Below, in pieces: positions 59,813 to 64,000 of a DNA stretch of 64,000 nucleotides. The DNA is taken from positions 744,001-808,000 of the forward strand of contig JAWKRG010000004.1 of NCBI GenBank assembly GCA_041389725.1, read 5' to 3'. How positions within the stretch are numbered: the stretch's first letter is position 1; the number at the start of each line of letters is the position of its first letter. The translations under genes and the position numbers were made by a program. Origin of the DNA: Polyangiaceae bacterium. GTDB taxonomy: Bacteria > Myxococcota_A > Polyangia > Polyangiales > Polyangiaceae. Below the pieces are notes generated by a model. The model was not told the DNA's origin. It saw only the letters and a program-made list of their open reading frames with translations, and made no database searches.

Positions 59813-61707
59813 AGGGTGCGGTTCGAACCGGCGGCGGCCTTGTCTTGGCGCTACTGCTGGCGGCGGGCTGCTACTACAGCGTCGAAGACCCTGCCGACGG
59901 CGCTGGTGGCGGTGGGGCCGGCGGCAGTGGCGGCAGCGCCGGCAGTGGAGGGCAGACCGGGGGCGCCGCGGGTACGCCCAACGTTTGTGACCCCGAGTGC
60001 AAGACCAACGAGCTGTGCGTGGCGGGCAAGTGCCAGTTGGACTGCGCGGGCCTCACCGAGTGTGCCGGGCAGTGCAAGGACACGACGGTCGATCCGGAGC
60101 ACTGCGGCGGTTGCGGCAAGGCCTGCGGCAGTGGGCAGCTGTGTGATGGCGCGACCTGCAAGTCGAGCTGCAGCGCGGGCAAGACCGCCTGCGGCTCGAG
60201 CTGCGTCGACTTGCAGACGGACGTCAGCCACTGCGGTGGGTGTGGAAGTCCCTGCGGCGCGAACGACGACTGCGTCGGGGGGAAATGCGTTCCCTCTTGC
60301 GAATCGAGCCTCACGCAAGCGCTGGCGGATCCCTGGGGAGCCACGTGGGATGGCGTGGAGCGAGCTGCCGCCACTGCGGACGCTGCACAGCAAGCGTGCG
60401 ACGCGATTCGCGCGCGCCTTCCCACGGCCACGGAGCTTTTCAGGGTGCGTAAGGGTCAGCCCGGAGCGGTCGGCAGTGCCAACACCGACCTGTGGAGCGC
60501 GGCGCCCGTAGATCTATCGACGCAACTCGCGGTTCGGCTCAGCGACGGCAAGACGACCGCTCTGCCGCGGCAAGAGAGTCATGCCTATCGCTGTGTCTGC
60601 CCCGGTCCCGAGCCGGCGGGGTTCAGCGCGGGGCACTGTCACGGCCTTCCCGCCAGCGAGTGCTTCGCGCATTCACTGGGCGGCACGGTCTACGACTTCG
60701 ACGTTCGGGACCGTCCCGCCATGCCGAAGACCAGTGCGATCTTCGAGTGTGGCTTCGTGGGTGGACGCCTGCCGACCATTGCCGAGCTGGTGGGAGCGAT
60801 CGGCATCGGCTTGCCGAATGGCTCCGACGTCGCGGCCTTCATCGCCGACGAAGCGAGCGACACCAAGAGCGCGACCGTTCGTTGGAGCGGAGTCGCGACC
60901 AACTGGAACCCGCAGAACGGTCTGCTCTTCGCGCACGCCCGCGCGACGTTGCTACCCGTCCGCTGCGTGGGCGCTGCTACCCACCCGGGCGCACATCCCA
61001 GCGCCATTCCGGCGGAGTTCGTCAGCAAGTCCGGACGCAAGCTCGACGGCGCAGATGCGGCTCCGGCGACCTACTCCGCGGCCATCGATAATTGTTTCAG
61101 CCGTGGGGGCCATCTGCCCAGCGCCACCGAGTTGGTCGAGATGATCGTCGAAGGAGCGCCGAGTGGTAGTGGCCTGCTGCTGATGACCGCAGACCACGTT
61201 TCCGCTGCTGAGGCGTTGGCGGTTCGTTGGAGCGGAGTGCAGCCGCGCTTCAGTTTTGGTGCAGACGCTCAGGCCGTGGCCACGACCAGCGCACAACCCT
61301 ACCGCTGCATCTTCTATCCCGTAGATGCGACGTTCACGGCGCCGCCGGCCGGACAGTGTTCCGGTGGTTGCAAGAAGTTCGACCTCACGCCCCCTGCGGC
61401 GATGTGGGTCGACCAAGAGAGTCGTGCGGCCGTCACTGGCGGGGCCGCGGCGCGCGACTGCGGCGCACTAGGCGCGCGCCTGACGAGCGTGCGCGATCTG
61501 CTCGAGGTCATTCCGCGTGGACTTCCCGATGCGAGCCCGGGCCTGCTGGCGACTCTGGAGTCCGTTTCGGACGCTTCAGGCGACATGATTCTACTCCCCA
61601 ACAGTGCCAACGTGCTGACCGCGCCCGACGCCGCAGCGAGCTATTCGGTTCAGCTGAAGGGCGCGACCTCGGGCTACCGTTGCCTGTGGACGAATGAGGT
61701 TCGGTGA
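59809..61707 (+). CDS. Cys-repeat lipoprotein with three lectin-like repeats
   Basis: 632 residues from GTG overlapping the regulator's stop. The lipobox LAAGC is followed by a Gly/Ser linker, then two copies of a Cys repeat (DPEHCGGCGKACGSGQLC and VSHCGGCGSPCGANDDC) of the myxobacterial CGGCG type. The remaining ~450 residues hold three or four similar blocks of ~110, each with an ACxxxxARLPTATEL or GGRLPTIAEL motif, an RWSGV motif and a closing YRC. These resemble C-type-lectin/DUF1566-like modules. Surface binding is inferred. Confidence 0.8.
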   Translation: MKGAVRTGGGLVLALLLAAGCYYSVEDPADGAGGGGAGGSGGSAGSGGQTGGAAGTPNVCDPECKTNELCVAGKCQLDCAGLTECAGQCKDTTVDPEHCGGCGKACGSGQLCDGATCKSSCSAGKTACGSSCVDLQTDVSHCGGCGSPCGANDDCVGGKCVPSCESSLTQALADPWGATWDGVERAAATADAAQQACDAIRARLPTATELFRVRKGQPGAVGSANTDLWSAAPVDLSTQLAVRLSDGKTTALPRQESHAYRCVCPGPEPAGFSAGHCHGLPASECFAHSLGGTVYDFDVRDRPAMPKTSAIFECGFVGGRLPTIAELVGAIGIGLPNGSDVAAFIADEASDTKSATVRWSGVATNWNPQNGLLFAHARATLLPVRCVGAATHPGAHPSAIPAEFVSKSGRKLDGADAAPATYSAAIDNCFSRGGHLPSATELVEMIVEGAPSGSGLLLMTADHVSAAEALAVRWSGVQPRFSFGADAQAVATTSAQPYRCIFYPVDATFTAPPAGQCSGGCKKFDLTPPAAMWVDQESRAAVTGGAAARDCGALGARLTSVRDLLEVIPRGLPDASPGLLATLESVSDASGDMILLPNSANVLTAPDAAASYSVQLKGATSGYRCLWTNEVR

Positions 61708-62618
61708 CAGTCATGCGTGAGCGCGCCGTCGCCTTGGTCATTGCTTGCGTGGTGACGTCCTCGGGTCTCCAGGCCCTGGCTGGTGAGTCCAGCGAGGACC
61801 CCGCGCAGCTCTTTACTCAGGGTCAGGCCGCCTTCAAGAAGAAGAACTTCCGCGAAGCCGCGGAGCTGTTCGAGCGCGCCAATCGCATCCGTCCCGCGGC
61901 CCAAGCCTCCTACAACGCGGCGCTGGCTTGGGACGAAGCCAATGAGCCCGCGGCGGCTGCCAACGCTTTCGCTCACGCCCTCGACGTCGGAAAGCTCTCG
62001 GCGGATCAGACGCGCGAGGCGTCGCGGCGGCTGCTCGAGCTCTCCGTGGCATTGGGCAAGATCACCATCGACGAACCGAGCGGCGCGCGCGCTACGGTCG
62101 GAGAAGCGAGCTTCGATGTTCCGGGCCGCCTCTTCGTCAATCCCGGTGCCCATACGGTGGTGTGCCAGACGCAGGTCGGCGAGCATTCGCACGAGGTGAG
62201 TCTGCGCGCCGGCCAGAGTCTGAGCCTGTCCTGCGTGCCCAAGCAGGAGCCCACGATCACGAAGGGCGCGCCCCCTCCAAAGCGCGCACCGGTGCAGCGA
62301 CGCCCCGAGCCCAAGTCGTCCAGCGGCGCGACGAAGACCCTCGGCTACGTGGGGCTTGGCCTTGGCGCGGCGGCCTTGGGCGTCGGGATCTATCTGAACG
62401 TGCGCGGCCTGGACGCGAACGGCAAGTTCGAAGACTCGAACCGCACCGACCTCGACGCGCGCGATAGCGCGGTGGGTCTGCGCACGGGCGCCTTCGTGAG
62501 CTACGGAGTGGCCGCGGTGCTCGGCGGAGTCGGCACCATCTTGCTCTTGTCTGCGGATGATTCGGGACCGCAGGTGGGCCTCGGCCCCGGCAGCGTATCG
62601 ACGCGCGTGACCTTCTGA
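61704..62618 (+). CDS. TPR/PEGA-like periplasmic membrane protein
   Basis: 304 residues from GTG, overlapping the previous gene by GTGA. A signal peptide is followed by two TPR-like units (LFTQGQAAFKKKNFREAAELFERANR, ASYNAALAWDEANEPAAAANAFAHAL). A PEGA-type beta domain follows (KITIDEPSGARATVGEASFDVPGRLFVNPGAHTVVCQ), then a basic Pro-rich linker and two hydrophobic segments (LGYVGLGLGAAALGVGIYLNV, FVSYGVAAVLGGVGTILLLSA). The architecture is common next to myxobacterial Ser/Thr kinases. It may relay or scaffold signals at the envelope. Confidence 0.82.
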   Translation: MTVMRERAVALVIACVVTSSGLQALAGESSEDPAQLFTQGQAAFKKKNFREAAELFERANRIRPAAQASYNAALAWDEANEPAAAANAFAHALDVGKLSADQTREASRRLLELSVALGKITIDEPSGARATVGEASFDVPGRLFVNPGAHTVVCQTQVGEHSHEVSLRAGQSLSLSCVPKQEPTITKGAPPPKRAPVQRRPEPKSSSGATKTLGYVGLGLGAAALGVGIYLNVRGLDANGKFEDSNRTDLDARDSAVGLRTGAFVSYGVAAVLGGVGTILLLSADDSGPQVGLGPGSVSTRVTF

Positions 62619-62631
62619 CGAGGAGGGCACA

Positions 62632-62655
62632 GGAAGTTCGGAAGAACGGAAGACG
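62632..62655. repeat. GGAAGNNC octamer repeat
   Basis: GGAAGTTC, GGAAGAAC and GGAAGACG run in tandem and form the left part of the terminator hairpin at 62638-62695. Confidence 0.7.
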
Positions 62656-62695
62656 AGAGGAAGGGATCTTTTCCTAGCCCCTTCCGTGCTTCCGA
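62638..62695. terminator. Probable bidirectional terminator between convergent genes
   Basis: TCGGAAGAACGGAAG (62638-62652) pairs with CTTCCGTGCTTCCGA (62681-62695) at 14 of 15 positions, and AGGAA...TTCCT forms an inner stem. It lies between the stops of a rightward gene (62618) and a leftward kinase gene (62728). No long T-tract is present, so efficiency is uncertain. Confidence 0.6.
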
Positions 62696-62727
62696 CCCTC
62701 GAGCGCCGCTCAAGTTGGAGACCGATA

Positions 62728-64000
62728 CTAGTAGGGGTTTTCGGCCAGGTTCTTCTTGCCGGGTGCAGGCTTCGCTTTGGGCGCTGGGGCCGCGGCCGCG
62801 TTCGCAATCTTCGGGAACTCCAAGACGACTGGCTCGCCGTTGCGCCAGAACGCTGACGCGCGCGATCCGGTAGTCGATGTTGCGTCCACCTTGAGCTCAC
62901 TGCGTCCGACAGCCCACTCGGGGTACTGCACGCGGAGCTCTTTTGCACGTTGCTCGATGGCGACCTCGCGACCGTCCAGGGTGACGGAGGCGATGGGTTC
63001 GTTGGCGCGAAGGGTCACGAAGCTCGGACGGGCGTCGATCGCAGACGACGTTGCCGAAAGAGTGGGCGGTATCGTTGTTGTGGCGACCGCCGATGGCGCA
63101 GCGTTCGACGGCGCGGCGTTCGAGGGCTCTGCGCTGCGGTCCGTGCGGGCTGCGCTTTGGTCCGCCGGACCCCGGGTCACGAGCACCACGCCCAACGCGC
63201 CAGCCCCGAGCACGGCGGCGACGACCAGCACTTTGGTGAGTACCCCACGTTTTGGAGCTGCGTGCTCGCGTGACTCCAGCGCGCTGGTGGTGTGCGTCTC
63301 TTGCGTTGGCTCGAGACTCTCGCTCGCAGCCGTGGCAACCGGGCTCTTGACGGGTAGAGATGTGGACTCGCTTGCGGGCTTTTGCAGCAGGGATTGCAGC
63401 TGATCACGAAGCTGCTTCACCTGGCCCATGGCTTCGCGACGCTCTTTGATCTTCTCGGCGGAAAGCCCCTTCACCCACTCCGCGCACTCTTCATGCTCCG
63501 CGACACCGCCCACGCTCGGCGCTGCATCCAGCAGCGCGCGCCGAAATGCCCCGGCGCTTGGCCAGCGCTCGTCGCGATCGAGCGTCAACGCTCCGTCGAT
63601 GACTGCGGCCACTTCGGGCGAAAAGTCCGGCGCGACTTCGTTCACCCGAGGCGGCGCGGACTCCACGATCTCCAACAGGGTCTGCACGTTGTCTTCTCGG
63701 CTCGCGCGCAGGCGGCGTCCGGTGACCATCTCCCACGCCAACACACCCGCCGCCCAAACGTCGCAGCGGCGATCCAAGACGTCGCCGCGCACTTGCTCGG
63801 GCGCCATGTAGTTGATCTTGCCCTTGACCACGCCCGACACGGTCTGTGAGGGCGTCGCGGTCAGCTTCGCGATGCCGAAGTCGCTCAAGCGTGCGACGCC
63901 GTCCAAGCCGACCAGGATGTTCTGGGGAGAAAAGTCGCGATGCACGAGACCAAGGGGAGTTCCGTCGGGCTCCGCCAACTCGTGCGAAGCGTGAAGACCC
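62728..64000 (-). CDS. Ser/Thr protein kinase, 5' end beyond the window
   Basis: At least 423 residues; the frame is open to the window edge and the N-lobe is missing. The visible part begins GLHASHELAEPDGTPLGLVHRDFSPQN, the variant catalytic loop (HRDFSPQN, instead of HRDLKPEN) frequent in myxobacterial kinases, then DFGIAKL and YMAPEQVRG. After ~190 residues come a Glu/Lys helix, a Ser/Thr linker, a membrane segment (GVLTKVLVVAAVLGAGALGVVLV), an Ala/Ser/Pro linker and a PEGA-like periplasmic domain (FVTLRANEPIASVTLDGREVAIEQ). It likely phosphorylates cytoplasmic targets in response to envelope signals. Confidence 0.92.
   Translation of the reverse strand, partial: GLHASHELAEPDGTPLGLVHRDFSPQNILVGLDGVARLSDFGIAKLTATPSQTVSGVVKGKINYMAPEQVRGDVLDRRCDVWAAGVLAWEMVTGRRLRASREDNVQTLLEIVESAPPRVNEVAPDFSPEVAAVIDGALTLDRDERWPSAGAFRRALLDAAPSVGGVAEHEECAEWVKGLSAEKIKERREAMGQVKQLRDQLQSLLQKPASESTSLPVKSPVATAASESLEPTQETHTTSALESREHAAPKRGVLTKVLVVAAVLGAGALGVVLVTRGPADQSAARTDRSAEPSNAAPSNAAPSAVATTTIPPTLSATSSAIDARPSFVTLRANEPIASVTLDGREVAIEQRAKELRVQYPEWAVGRSELKVDATSTTGSRASAFWRNGEPVVLEFPKIANAAAAPAPKAKPAPGKKNLAENPY

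Overview
The window looks like a chromosomal segment of a large-genome myxobacterium (Myxococcota, probably Polyangiales). I infer this from the high GC with strong third-position bias, and from many lipoproteins that carry a long Gly/Ser/Ala linker directly after the lipidated cysteine. An FHA-sigma54 activator, Ser/Thr kinases (one with the HRDFSPQN loop) and CGGCG-type Cys repeats point the same way. No phage, integrase, insertion sequence or CRISPR was seen.

Layout. 1-4.6 kb: exported proteins (hydrolase, propeller-like protein, tectonin-like lipoprotein). 4.9-17 kb: surface-glycan genes (SAM methyltransferase, DUF2079 and GT39 membrane proteins, a GT2-CapK fusion, an NDP-sugar epimerase, a polytopic protein). 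17-21.3 kb: a two-gene NAD-dependent formate dehydrogenase whose catalytic subunit has an in-frame UGA at the selenocysteine position, followed by a SECIS-like hairpin. 21.5-25.5 kb: a kinase with an FGE-like domain, dnaA, and a candidate origin/dnaA control region. 25.5-31.5 kb: a beta-barrel protein, a CXXXY-type CcmE, hemE and hemY. 31.7-35.2 kb: tRNA-Gln, an ECF sigma factor with a small membrane partner, a PP2C phosphatase and a HtrA-like protein that lacks its catalytic residues. 35.6-48.5 kb: lipoproteins, a sulfatase-family enzyme, rpiA, YceI, mutM, and a TetR regulator divergent from a predicted metal-dependent hydrolase with a clear operator between them. 49.1-52.5 kb: a DUF4266/DUF3570/cytochrome/DUF2271 cluster without ApbE. 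52.5-64 kb: large lipoproteins, a polysaccharide deacetylase, an FHA-sigma54 operon and a kinase cut by the window edge.

The strongest finding is the selenoprotein formate dehydrogenase, which conventional gene calling would split into two fragments. Next are three intergenic tandem-repeat arrays built on one core (GACCC-N-GGTT) with period 15 or 14, the cytochrome/DUF cluster, a possible leader attenuator before the GT2-CapK gene, and several clean operators.
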